DNA of 64,000 nucleotides, taken from NCBI RefSeq assembly GCF_000007485.1, contig NC_004572.3:558001-622000 (forward strand). The letters are read 5' to 3'. Position numbers and translations under genes: made by a program. The notes under the pieces were generated by a model. The model was not told the DNA's origin. It saw only the letters and a list, made by a program, of their open reading frames with translations, and did no database searches. This DNA comes from Tropheryma whipplei str. Twist (lineage in GTDB: Bacteria; Actinomycetota; Actinomycetes; Actinomycetales; Microbacteriaceae). Each line of letters begins with the position of its first letter. The first letter of the stretch is position 1. Shown here one piece after another: positions 27,720 through 35,648 of this stretch.

Positions 27720-29150
27720 TCAGGCGGGCACTTCGCTCAGGTCTGATGACCAAAGGGTATGAAAAATCCCCGGAACGTCGACACGCCTGTAAGTGTGGGC
27801 ACCAAAATCATCTCTCTGCGCCTGAATCAGACATGCAGGCAAGCGATCTGAAGCAAGCGCGTCGATATATGACAAGAGAGATGAAAAAACAGGTGCTGGA
27901 ATAGCCAGGCGGGCTGCAGAAGCAACAACTTCCCTCAAAAACCGTAACCTGCCTACCAATTCATCAGAAAAACCCGGAGAACACATAAGACTTGTGAGGT
28001 CCGGATTCTTACTGTACTCATGGGCAACTTTATCCAGAAAAACTGCCCGGATTATACAGCCCGCACGCCAGATTCGTGCACAGGCAGAAAGGTCTATACC
28101 CCAGTCATGCTTGGCGGCTGCAACACTAATAATTCTAAAACCCTGAGAGTACGCAAGTATCTTTGCCAAGTAAAGGGCATTGCGTACAGCATCGATAAAC
28201 TCCGCCTCCTTCAAGGGTGCTTCATGACTTGATGCTTGTGATCTAGAAAGTTTCTGTTGCACCTGGCAACGCTGTTCATCCGATGAAAGACTGCGCGCAA
28301 AAACTGCTTCAGACACGGAACCGGCGGGAACACCAAGGTCAAGTGCGTTCTGCGCTGTCCAAGCACCGGTTCCCTTTGCACCAGCCTGGTCGAGAACAAT
28401 ATCAACAAACGGCTTTCCGGTTCTCTTGTCTCTATGAGAAAGTATGTCAGCTGTTACTCCAACTAAATACGACTCAAGCTCACCGCTGTTCCACTCACGA
28501 AAAATATCGGATATACGCGTCGGAGAGAGCCCCAAACCCCGTCTTAAAAGATCATAAGACTCGGCAATTATTTGCATATCAGCGTATTCAATGCCATTGT
28601 GGACCATCTTCACAAAGTGTCCCGCGCCATTATGACCTATGTGCGCAACACAGGGCTCACCATTCGCCCTAGCGGCTATCTTCTCGAGCATAGGACCAAC
28701 GATCGAATAAGCGTAATCAGATCCTCCGGGCATAAGACTGGGGCCTTCGAGGGCGCCCACCTCTCCGCCCGAAACACCAAGCCCTATAAAGTGCAACCCC
28801 CTCGCCTTGAGTTCTTCCTCACGCCTGATTGTATCGGTGTACAGAGAATTACCACCGTCGATTATCACATCTCCTGGTTGCATAAAGGTGGAGAGTCGAG
28901 CTATAACTTCATCCACAATAGATCCAGCCTTAACCATCAGAAGGACAGTTCTGGGCGAACTGAGTGAATCTATAAAATCTTTATCATCCTTCGCAACAAT
29001 AAAATTACACTCACTGTGCTGCTGTGCGAGGGAATTAGATCTGTCGGATGACCGGTTATGAATAGCAACCCGGATACCTTTGCCGGCAAAATTTCTCGCA
29101 AGATTACTGCCCATAACCGCAAGACCATATACACCGATATCAGCCCGCAC
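27720..29150 (-). CDS. gnd: 6-phosphogluconate dehydrogenase
   Basis: Gnd oxidises 6-phosphogluconate to ribulose 5-phosphate and CO2, making NADPH in the pentose phosphate pathway. The 476-residue protein has the N-terminal dinucleotide fold GVYGLAVMGSNLARN, the NRS cofactor loop, SGGEVGALEGPSLMPGG near residues 127-143, HNGIEYADMQ near 187 and DQAGAKGTGAWT near 258. Length is that of the long (E. coli-like) form. The start is GTG at 29150. tRNA-Ala lies 36 bp upstream on the same strand. Confidence 0.96.
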   Translation of the reverse strand: MRADIGVYGLAVMGSNLARNFAGKGIRVAIHNRSSDRSNSLAQQHSECNFIVAKDDKDFIDSLSSPRTVLLMVKAGSIVDEVIARLSTFMQPGDVIIDGGNSLYTDTIRREEELKARGLHFIGLGVSGGEVGALEGPSLMPGGSDYAYSIVGPMLEKIAARANGEPCVAHIGHNGAGHFVKMVHNGIEYADMQIIAESYDLLRRGLGLSPTRISDIFREWNSGELESYLVGVTADILSHRDKRTGKPFVDIVLDQAGAKGTGAWTAQNALDLGVPAGSVSEAVFARSLSSDEQRCQVQQKLSRSQASSHEAPLKEAEFIDAVRNALYLAKILAYSQGFRIISVAAAKHDWGIDLSACARIWRAGCIIRAVFLDKVAHEYSKNPDLTSLMCSPGFSDELVGRLRFLREVVASAARLAIPAPVFSSLLSYIDALASDRLPACLIQAQRDDFGAHTYRRVDVPGIFHTLWSSDLSEVPA

Positions 29151-29186
29151 AGCGCTCCAATCTGAACATTACCGAAGTTCTGCGAG

Positions 29187-29260
29187 TGGAGCTAAGGGGA
29201 TTCGAACCCCTGACCTTCTCATTGCGAACGAGACGCGCTACCAGCCTGCGCCATAGCCCC
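29187..29260 (-). tRNA. tRNA-Ala (anticodon CGC)
   Basis: The reverse strand folds as a cloverleaf: acceptor GGGGCTA paired with TAGCTCC (one G-U), D-arm GCGCAGGCTGGTAGCGC, anticodon stem TCTCG/TGAGA with loop TTCGCAA (anticodon CGC), and T-arm with GGTTCGAATCC. It reads GCG codons. CCA is not encoded. Confidence 0.96.
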
Positions 29261-29352
29261 ACATTCAAAACTCAAGTATACTGGAGTGAATCTATCGGTC
29301 GCAGATACGGCACGGATCTATTCACGGATCTAATTCACGTCTAGTTCGCATT

Positions 29353-29419
29353 GTGACGCATGTCACGGTTTATGAGTGACGCATGTCACGGTTTATGAGT
29401 GACGCATGTCACGGTTTAT
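29353..29419. repeat. Triple 23-bp direct repeat, each copy with a dyad
   Basis: A 23-bp unit starting GTGACGCATGTCACGGTTTA occurs at 29353-29375, 29376-29398 and 29399-29419 (last copy cut by 2 bp). Each copy holds the dyad GTGAC-GCAT-GTCAC. Spacing of 23 bp would place the dyads on nearly the same face of the helix. The array lies 64 bp upstream of the ptrB start and may be an operator array, or simply a replication-slippage product. Confidence 0.9.
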
Positions 29420-29451
29420 ACCCCGGATCTAGATTTGTTAGGCGATCGAGT

Positions 29452-29499
29452 TGCGTAAGTGACAATGCCCTACTCTGCGTAAGTGACAATTCCCTACTC
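29452..29499. repeat. 24-bp tandem duplication across the ptrB start
   Basis: A 24-bp unit beginning TGCGTAAGTGACAAT occurs at 29452-29475 and 29476-29499 with one mismatch (G at 29467, T at 29491). Copy 1 contains ATGCCCTACTC, copy 2 ATTCCCTACTC. The ATG of copy 1 reads six codons and stops at TAA (29480-29482), directly before the GTG at 29483 used by ptrB. Confidence 0.92.
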
Positions 29500-31756
29500 G
29501 AAGAATAGAAAAATAAAAGGGGTCCCAAAATCAAGAAATTCTCTGGATGGTAGCTTTATTTATGTGAAATCCCCAACATTTTTTGAGAATCACGGAGATC
29601 GAATAATTGATGATTACGAATGGCTTCGATCGGATAAGAAGGCAGCAGAAAAGCATCTAAAGGAAGAGCAGACACGTACCGCTCAGGCCACAAAACACCT
29701 CGCGGACCTTCAAAACACAGTATTTCACGAGATAAAACATCATATACGGGAGACGGACGTATCTCCCCCGGTGCGAAAGGGGAAGTGGTGGTTCTATCAG
29801 AGAACGGTTTCAGGAAAATCATATCCGTATTACTACCGCATCCAGTCAATTGGGGATTTTCCTCCAAAACTTGATAAAACCCCATCCAGCAACGAGGAGC
29901 TTATTTTTGATGCAAATGCCGAGTCACGTTCAAATGATTTTTTTTCTATTGGAACTTTTTGTATATCGAACGACGGAAAATATCTTCTGTATGGGATAGA
30001 CAACGACGGTAGCGAGCGATATACACTTCGAGTAAGAAATATTGAAACTTTTGAGGATTTACCGGATGTTATCTATAACACAGCGGCAGGAGCATGTTTC
30101 CATCCGGACGGAAAAAGTTTTTTCTACTGCACAACAGATGAAGCATGGAGGCCGGATAAAATCTGGCAACACACACTTGGGTCCGGTGTAGAACATCTTG
30201 TGTTTCATGACTCAGAGTATTGGCTCGGATTTGAAGTATCAAAAAGCGAGAAAGTTCTGTTTATAGGAAGCGGGAATAGTCAAACCTCGGCCTACTGGAT
30301 TCTTGACCTTGAATCAGACAGCCGGTCACTTAGAGAAGTGTGGCCAAGAGAAAATGATGTCTTATACACGCCAGAACATGCAATAATCAACGGAAAAGAC
30401 ATCCTCCTTATAGTTCACAATCGCAATGCTGTCAATTTCGAACTGGTCGCGGCAAATTTCATAAACCCATTGCAGTGCGTCCCAATAATTCCACATAACC
30501 TTGAGCGCAATATAACTGATATTGAGGCTTTTGAGGATTATTTGACCGTTTCGTACAGGCAGGACGGACTCCCAAAAATTGCCGTTGCGCAACTGACACA
30601 CGACATGCATAGTGCAAAAACTGTATTTGATTCAAATACAGAACGACACAAAAACACTGTGCAATTCATCGATAATAACGGTGCATGTGAGGCGCGTCAC
30701 GATGTACTAACAAGTCTGCAAGCTCTGAAATGGGAGGAAGTCAAGTTTGATAACTGTGAAGGGGAAGTTTATTCAGTTTTTTCGGAATCTAATGAAGAAT
30801 GGTCATCTGCTTACCTTCAAATAAGCCTTGAAAGCTTCAAATTACCCAAAGCAACCTATATGTATGAAGTGAAGTCAAAGCGATTTACAAAAATACATTC
30901 CCAAATAGTTATTGACTACTTGCCAGAGAAATACGTCGAAAAGCGACTCTGGGCAAAGAGCAAAGATGGAACTGAAATTCCTATTTCACTGGTGTTTCGT
31001 AGGGATCTTGTGCATTATCCAGCCCCATGTTTGTTGTACGGATATGGTTCTTACGGGGTGTGTATTGATCCGCAGTTTTCAACTAAAAGATTACCCCTGT
31101 TGGACAGAGGGGTTATTTATGCAGTCGCCCATGTCCGAGGTGGTGGTGAAATGGGTGAAAATTGGTACCGCCAAGCCAAATATGAAAACAAGCCTCTGAC
31201 GTTTTCGGATTTTATTGCCTGCGCAAAAACGCTTATAGAAAATAACTACACGTCATCAGAAAAGCTTGCAATAGAAGGTCGCAGTGCAGGTGGAATGCTC
31301 ATCGGGGCGGTTATCAATTCAGAACCAGAGCTATTTACCGCAGCGATAGCTGGAGTTCCGTTTGTTGACGTGCTCACAACGATGCTAATGCCAAACTTAC
31401 CGCTAACCATTCATGAATATACAGAATGGGGCAATCCAACCGACAGTGAAGAGGCTTACAAATGGATAAAGTCCTACTCTCCATATCACAATATCGCCAA
31501 TGATGCGTCGCGGTATCCGTCAATTCTGGCAATAACAGGAACAAAGGATCCAAGGGTAAGCTTTATCGAGCCCACAAAGTGGGTATGTAGACTACGCGAA
31601 AAAGGTGCAAACGCAATACTCCATGTAGAAGATACATGTGGACATTTTGGCGCAAGCGGCAGATATGACATCTGGAAGAGTCAAGCCTGGGAAATCGCCT
31701 GGATCCTTGACAAGGTCTGCCAGTGCAATCTTAGCTGTCTATTCTGTCAGTGCTAA
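29483..31756 (+). CDS. ptrB: Prolyl oligopeptidase family serine peptidase (oligopeptidase B type)
   Basis: A cytosolic S9A peptidase that cuts short peptides, probably after basic residues. The 757-residue protein has an N-terminal beta-propeller (about residues 75-430) and a C-terminal alpha/beta hydrolase with YGYGSYG, HVRGGGEMG, the nucleophile in GRSAGG (near 600), Asp in TGTKDPRV and His in CGHFG. The frame begins at GTG 29483 inside a 24-bp duplication, with no good Shine-Dalgarno; ATT at 29489 occupies the place of a probable ancestral ATG. Its last 26 bp overlap the parE 3' end on the other strand. Confidence 0.92.
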   Translation: MTIPYSKNRKIKGVPKSRNSLDGSFIYVKSPTFFENHGDRIIDDYEWLRSDKKAAEKHLKEEQTRTAQATKHLADLQNTVFHEIKHHIRETDVSPPVRKGKWWFYQRTVSGKSYPYYYRIQSIGDFPPKLDKTPSSNEELIFDANAESRSNDFFSIGTFCISNDGKYLLYGIDNDGSERYTLRVRNIETFEDLPDVIYNTAAGACFHPDGKSFFYCTTDEAWRPDKIWQHTLGSGVEHLVFHDSEYWLGFEVSKSEKVLFIGSGNSQTSAYWILDLESDSRSLREVWPRENDVLYTPEHAIINGKDILLIVHNRNAVNFELVAANFINPLQCVPIIPHNLERNITDIEAFEDYLTVSYRQDGLPKIAVAQLTHDMHSAKTVFDSNTERHKNTVQFIDNNGACEARHDVLTSLQALKWEEVKFDNCEGEVYSVFSESNEEWSSAYLQISLESFKLPKATYMYEVKSKRFTKIHSQIVIDYLPEKYVEKRLWAKSKDGTEIPISLVFRRDLVHYPAPCLLYGYGSYGVCIDPQFSTKRLPLLDRGVIYAVAHVRGGGEMGENWYRQAKYENKPLTFSDFIACAKTLIENNYTSSEKLAIEGRSAGGMLIGAVINSEPELFTAAIAGVPFVDVLTTMLMPNLPLTIHEYTEWGNPTDSEEAYKWIKSYSPYHNIANDASRYPSILAITGTKDPRVSFIEPTKWVCRLREKGANAILHVEDTCGHFGASGRYDIWKSQAWEIAWILDKVCQCNLSCLFCQC

Positions 31757-33719
31757 CCACGGAATTTGCTATGAACTCCCTGCGTGGTGCGACATCATTC
31801 CCCATAAGGAGCGCAAAAATGTCTGAAGCCTGTTGGGCATCAGACATCCTAATCCTAAGAAGGGTACGCTTTGATCTGTCCATAGTTGTCTCTGCAAGTT
31901 GATCGGCATCCATCTCACCAAGGCCCTTGTATCTCTGAATCGGCTCCCTATGTTCAAGCCCCTCCTGTTTCAGTCTTGACAAAACCATTTCTAGCTCACG
32001 ATCTGATCTGGTGTAGATCTTCTCATTGCTGTTTTTAACCACCACCTGATGTAACGGAGGAAGGGCTGAAAAGACACGGCCGGATGAAATCATCGGCTGC
32101 ATATACCTGAAAAATAAGGTTAGTAACAGAATCCTAATGTGAGCACCATCCACATCAGCATCAGACATTATTATCACCTTGCCATAGCGTGCCTGTGCTA
32201 TATCAAAGTTACTTCCAGATCCGGCACCAATCACTTGAATAATACTTGCACATTCGGCATTAGCAAGTGCATCGGCTACACTCGCCTTTTGTACGTTTAG
32301 GATTTTCCCTCGAATTGGCAGAAGTGCCTGGTACTCGCTATTTCTGGCCCTGCGAGCAGTGCCGAGGGCAGAATCTCCCTCAACAATAAACAGTTCGCTT
32401 TCGTTAACATCATTGCTTCGACAATCCACAAGTTTTGCGGGTAAACTCGAAGTTTCAAGTGCATTCTTACGTCTCTGAGTCTCCCTACTAGCCCGTGCGG
32501 CTAACCGAAAGTGCATTTGTGCAACAACTTTTTCTAAGACACGCCGGATCTGGGTTTTGTATTTTGGATCTTCAAAAAGTTTTTGAAGATTATCTGCCAC
32601 GATATTTGCAACTATGCCTTTCACCGCGGGTGTTCCCAGCACTTCCTTGGTCTGGCCTTCAAATTGCGGTTCGGGCAATTTTACGGATACCACAGCGGTC
32701 AGTCCCGAAAAAACATCTTCGCGTTCGGGGCGGTTATTGCCAGACTTCAAATACCTAGATTGACTTGACACTGCGTTTCGAATAGTCTTCAAAAGAGCCT
32801 GCTCAAAACCAGAATAATGGGTTCCGCCCTTCGGGGTTTCGATCACATTTACAAAGCTATTGATATGAGTTTCAAAATCATTACGCCACGCAAGAGCAAT
32901 ATCAACATCACACACCCGCTCAACTGAGCTGATAACAAGGTTACCCGTCTCTTTCAAAACGGGAACCGCCTCAGAAAAACTACCTTTACCTCTAATACAC
33001 AAGACATCTGTAATCAGCTCTCCTGCGGAAAGATGCTCTACAAATTGTTTGCAACCGCCCTCAAAGAGATAGGAAGAGCTCTTGCCAAGCACCCTATCTT
33101 CAATATTCACCCTGAGGCCTGGAACTAAAAAGGCAGTTTGCATCGCGCGTTGATGCAAAGACTCAATACAGATTTCTGCACTACCAAAAATAAGCGGATC
33201 AGGCCAAAAACGCACCCGTGTTCCCGTTACATTACTAGCGATTTTACACTTAGATCGAAGGCCAGATGTCACTTGGTTACGAAATTCCATTACCCATGTC
33301 ATTCCATCTCTGTCAACCTCAACAGAGAGCTTTTCGGAAAGGGCATTTACAACACTCGCACCAACACCATGCAATCCACCCGATGTGAAATACGCTCCTG
33401 TGCCAAACTTTCCGCCCGCATGAAGCTTTGTAAAAACCAACTCAACACCCGTTAGGCCCGTCTTGCTTTCAATATCAACAGGTATCCCTCGGCCAAAATC
33501 CTGAACAGAAAAACTGTTATCGCCATGCAAGGTAATGTTCACAACATTGCCAAATCCAGCTAAAACCTCATCCACAGAATTATCGATTATTTCCCACAGA
33601 CAATGGGCCAAGCCGTGATTGTCGGTTGAGCCTATGTACATTCCAGGCCGTTTACGAACAGCAGCCAAGCCCTCTAGTAGGGCAATGTCATCGGCGTTAT
33701 AATCAGTATTACTCGACAA
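31731..33719 (-). CDS. parE: DNA topoisomerase IV subunit B (GyrB-like)
   Basis: The ATPase subunit partner of ParC. The 662-residue protein has the GHKL ATPase domain (EIIDNSVDE near residue 44, GRGIPVD near 77, GGLHGVGASVVNAL near 114), a transducer domain (about 220-390), and the Toprim domain with EGDSALG and DADVDGAHI. Length fits ParE rather than longer GyrB. The start is TTG at 33719 with AGGAG 5-6 nt upstream. It overlaps ptrB at the 3' end and diverges from the first alanine-racemase-like gene. Confidence 0.93.
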   Translation of the reverse strand: MSSNTDYNADDIALLEGLAAVRKRPGMYIGSTDNHGLAHCLWEIIDNSVDEVLAGFGNVVNITLHGDNSFSVQDFGRGIPVDIESKTGLTGVELVFTKLHAGGKFGTGAYFTSGGLHGVGASVVNALSEKLSVEVDRDGMTWVMEFRNQVTSGLRSKCKIASNVTGTRVRFWPDPLIFGSAEICIESLHQRAMQTAFLVPGLRVNIEDRVLGKSSSYLFEGGCKQFVEHLSAGELITDVLCIRGKGSFSEAVPVLKETGNLVISSVERVCDVDIALAWRNDFETHINSFVNVIETPKGGTHYSGFEQALLKTIRNAVSSQSRYLKSGNNRPEREDVFSGLTAVVSVKLPEPQFEGQTKEVLGTPAVKGIVANIVADNLQKLFEDPKYKTQIRRVLEKVVAQMHFRLAARASRETQRRKNALETSSLPAKLVDCRSNDVNESELFIVEGDSALGTARRARNSEYQALLPIRGKILNVQKASVADALANAECASIIQVIGAGSGSNFDIAQARYGKVIIMSDADVDGAHIRILLLTLFFRYMQPMISSGRVFSALPPLHQVVVKNSNEKIYTRSDRELEMVLSRLKQEGLEHREPIQRYKGLGEMDADQLAETTMDRSKRTLLRIRMSDAQQASDIFALLMGNDVAPRREFIANSVVSTDRIDS

Positions 33720-33775
33720 GATAGCTCCTGAAATCTTCTAAAAGTCAGTATCAAACAAGTGTTTTGTGTCAAAGT

Positions 33776-34438
33776 ATGATATCGCGTTTAGCAACCATTA
33801 CATTGGAGAGTATAAAGAATAATGCCCTTCTGTGCCTGGAGGCCGATGGTGATATAACGGTCGATCTGCGTGCCGACGCATTTGGGCACGGGCTTGTGAA
33901 AATTGCTTACACCTTGTACAGCACAGGGGTCAGAAAGTGTTTCGTGCGCAAAGCCCACGAAAAGATCTTTCTTGAAGAAATTGGGTTCACAGTGGATGTA
34001 TCAGATGCGCCTATAAAGCCATTCTCACACGATATATACGGCCTGGGTGATAATACAGAGTGCAAAGCTGCTTTGCATCTTGAAAGCTGCGTAGTAACGT
34101 GCAAGAAACTGCCGGCAGGAGCGGGTGTAAGTTATTGTCACACATACAGAACACAGTCAGAGGAAAATGTTGCACTCATAGGCATAGGATATGCAGACGG
34201 ACTGCCCTTTCAGGCTCAAGGATCTGTTGAAATAAAAAAGAGAAAATACCCCATTATCGGAAGAATAGCCATGGACTACATGGTTGCGAAGGTTACACCT
34301 GACTCGTATAAACATGGAACAAGAGTTACCGTATGGGGAGAAAGCGGTGCAAAGACTTGGGGTTTGTCAGCGGGAATAGACCCCCTCTGCCTTACCGCAG
34401 GACTAGCATACAGGGTTGAGAAACGCTGGCTTACATAA
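33776..34438 (+). CDS. Alanine racemase-like protein lacking the barrel core and PLP lysine
   Basis: From ATG 33776 this protein has 220 residues against about 370-390 for Alr. Residues 5-60 match the start of the Alr barrel, but the PLP-binding K-A-x-A-Y-G-H-G motif reads L-R-A-D-A-F-G-H-G, with Arg32 at the lysine position. Some 150 residues of the barrel are then missing. From residue 85 the C-terminal domain is complete: GAGVSYCHTY with Tyr120 at the catalytic tyrosine, GYADG, and GRIAMDYM with Met166-Asp167 at the conserved Met-Asp. Alone it cannot bind PLP in the normal way. It lies 49 bp before a second alr-like gene with the opposite losses, so a heteromeric enzyme or a decaying paralogue are the two readings. 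Confidence 0.85.
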   Translation: MISRLATITLESIKNNALLCLEADGDITVDLRADAFGHGLVKIAYTLYSTGVRKCFVRKAHEKIFLEEIGFTVDVSDAPIKPFSHDIYGLGDNTECKAALHLESCVVTCKKLPAGAGVSYCHTYRTQSEENVALIGIGYADGLPFQAQGSVEIKKRKYPIIGRIAMDYMVAKVTPDSYKHGTRVTVWGESGAKTWGLSAGIDPLCLTAGLAYRVEKRWLT

Positions 34439-34487
34439 AAAGATAAGGTCGGATGAAGAAAAGAAACGCAGATAACGAACAGACCAA

Positions 34488-35648
34488 ATGACACAAAGAA
34501 CTGCTTTATCCAATTCCCACGCTCAAGCGTTTATTAGTCTCGGGACTTTGAAAAAGAATCTTCTGTGGTTGCAAAATGAAGTCGCACCGGCAAAAGTTTT
34601 CATGGTTATAAAGGCAAATGCGAATGGACACGGGACGATGCGTGTTGCCGAGGTGGCAAAAATGAGTGGAATTCGCAATTTTGCCGTTCTTCTCCCAAAA
34701 GAAGCCCTACTGATAAAACGAGCCTTATCGCCGGGAGTGCGAGTATTTACTTGGCATATTACCCCAGACTGTGAAGACCTGCCGAGCCTAATTGAGAACA
34801 ATATTGAAATTGGCATAGGTGCAGAATGGCAGTTGCGATATATCGCATCGTGTGTAAAAAAGACAATGACATGCGAGGTGCTGTCTGGTTATAAACCAGC
34901 TCTAATTCATCTAAAGCTTGATACCGGCCTCAGTCGGGGTGGGTGTGGCGTGAAGGACTGGCAAAATCTTGTCTGTCTTGCACAAGACTTTCAGGAGATG
35001 GGCCTTATAAAGATAACTGGATTTTGGTCCCACCTGTCTAACACTTCTCCAGAGGAAGATAGACGTTCCCTAAAGATATTCACGGAAAACGTCACGCCAT
35101 ATCTCGCAAGTTACAGCCGGCGTGCCAGGCCAATAATGCATATCGCAGCGTCCGTTGCGGCATTGGGCCTGCCGGAGAGCAGGCTAGATTACGTAAGGCT
35201 AGGCCTCTCATGTTTTGGTTATTACGAAAAAGAAGAACTAAAAGGCGTTATGACATTAGTTGCGCCAATTATAAAATTTCTTCCCGAGCAGGGGCGTGCA
35301 ATAATTGCATGTGGGTTTGCTGATGGAATCAGCCCGCTTGCGGTGCGCAATAATGTTCCTCTTACAGGACGAAGTAACCGGGCAAGACTAATCGAGGTTG
35401 GGCCCGAAACATCTGTTATAGAGATCTGTCAAGATATCGATCGACGGCAAGACAATTTGCAAAATAGTTATGATCACGTACCGCAAGACCCCTTTTTAAA
35501 TGCACTGCGTGTCAGCCAAAACCATGTTATTCTTTTCGGATCCGGAGGGCTTTCAGAGCTAACTGCCAGACAATGGGCAGAGTCTTGTGGGACAACAATA
35601 GATGATGTCTTATCGCGTGTAAAAGCTGAGCTTATTTACCTGGAATAA
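34488..35648 (+). CDS. alr: Alanine racemase-like protein with PLP lysine but without the catalytic Tyr loop
   Basis: Alr interconverts L- and D-alanine with PLP, feeding Ddl. This 386-residue protein has the whole barrel: V-I-K-A-N-A-N-G-H-G with Lys42, LKLDTGLSRGG with Arg150, His182, MHIAAS with His218 and Ser222, and Arg237. In the C-terminal domain the V-S-Y-x-x-T-Y loop carrying the second catalytic base is deleted (sequence jumps from KFLPEQG to RAIIACGFADG), and the I-C-M-D-Q loop is replaced by RSNRAR. The upstream gene keeps exactly these two loops. Since Alr active sites use Lys from one subunit and Tyr from the other, the pair could complement. Its last 17 bp overlap gatD. Confidence 0.88.
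   Translation: MTQRTALSNSHAQAFISLGTLKKNLLWLQNEVAPAKVFMVIKANANGHGTMRVAEVAKMSGIRNFAVLLPKEALLIKRALSPGVRVFTWHITPDCEDLPSLIENNIEIGIGAEWQLRYIASCVKKTMTCEVLSGYKPALIHLKLDTGLSRGGCGVKDWQNLVCLAQDFQEMGLIKITGFWSHLSNTSPEEDRRSLKIFTENVTPYLASYSRRARPIMHIAASVAALGLPESRLDYVRLGLSCFGYYEKEELKGVMTLVAPIIKFLPEQGRAIIACGFADGISPLAVRNNVPLTGRSNRARLIEVGPETSVIEICQDIDRRQDNLQNSYDHVPQDPFLNALRVSQNHVILFGSGGLSELTARQWAESCGTTIDDVLSRVKAELIYLE

Noticed and set aside
27491-27904. 137-residue plus-strand ORF between parC and gnd
   Set aside because: It runs antisense into gnd, starts inside repeat-rich spacer and has a Lys/Arg/His/Cys composition typical of shadow frames.
33776-34438. Reading the short alr gene as a simple frameshifted pseudogene
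   Set aside because: There is no hidden barrel sequence in another frame; the gene is cleanly open and conserved motifs of the C-terminal domain are retained, so internal deletion with continued selection is at least as likely.
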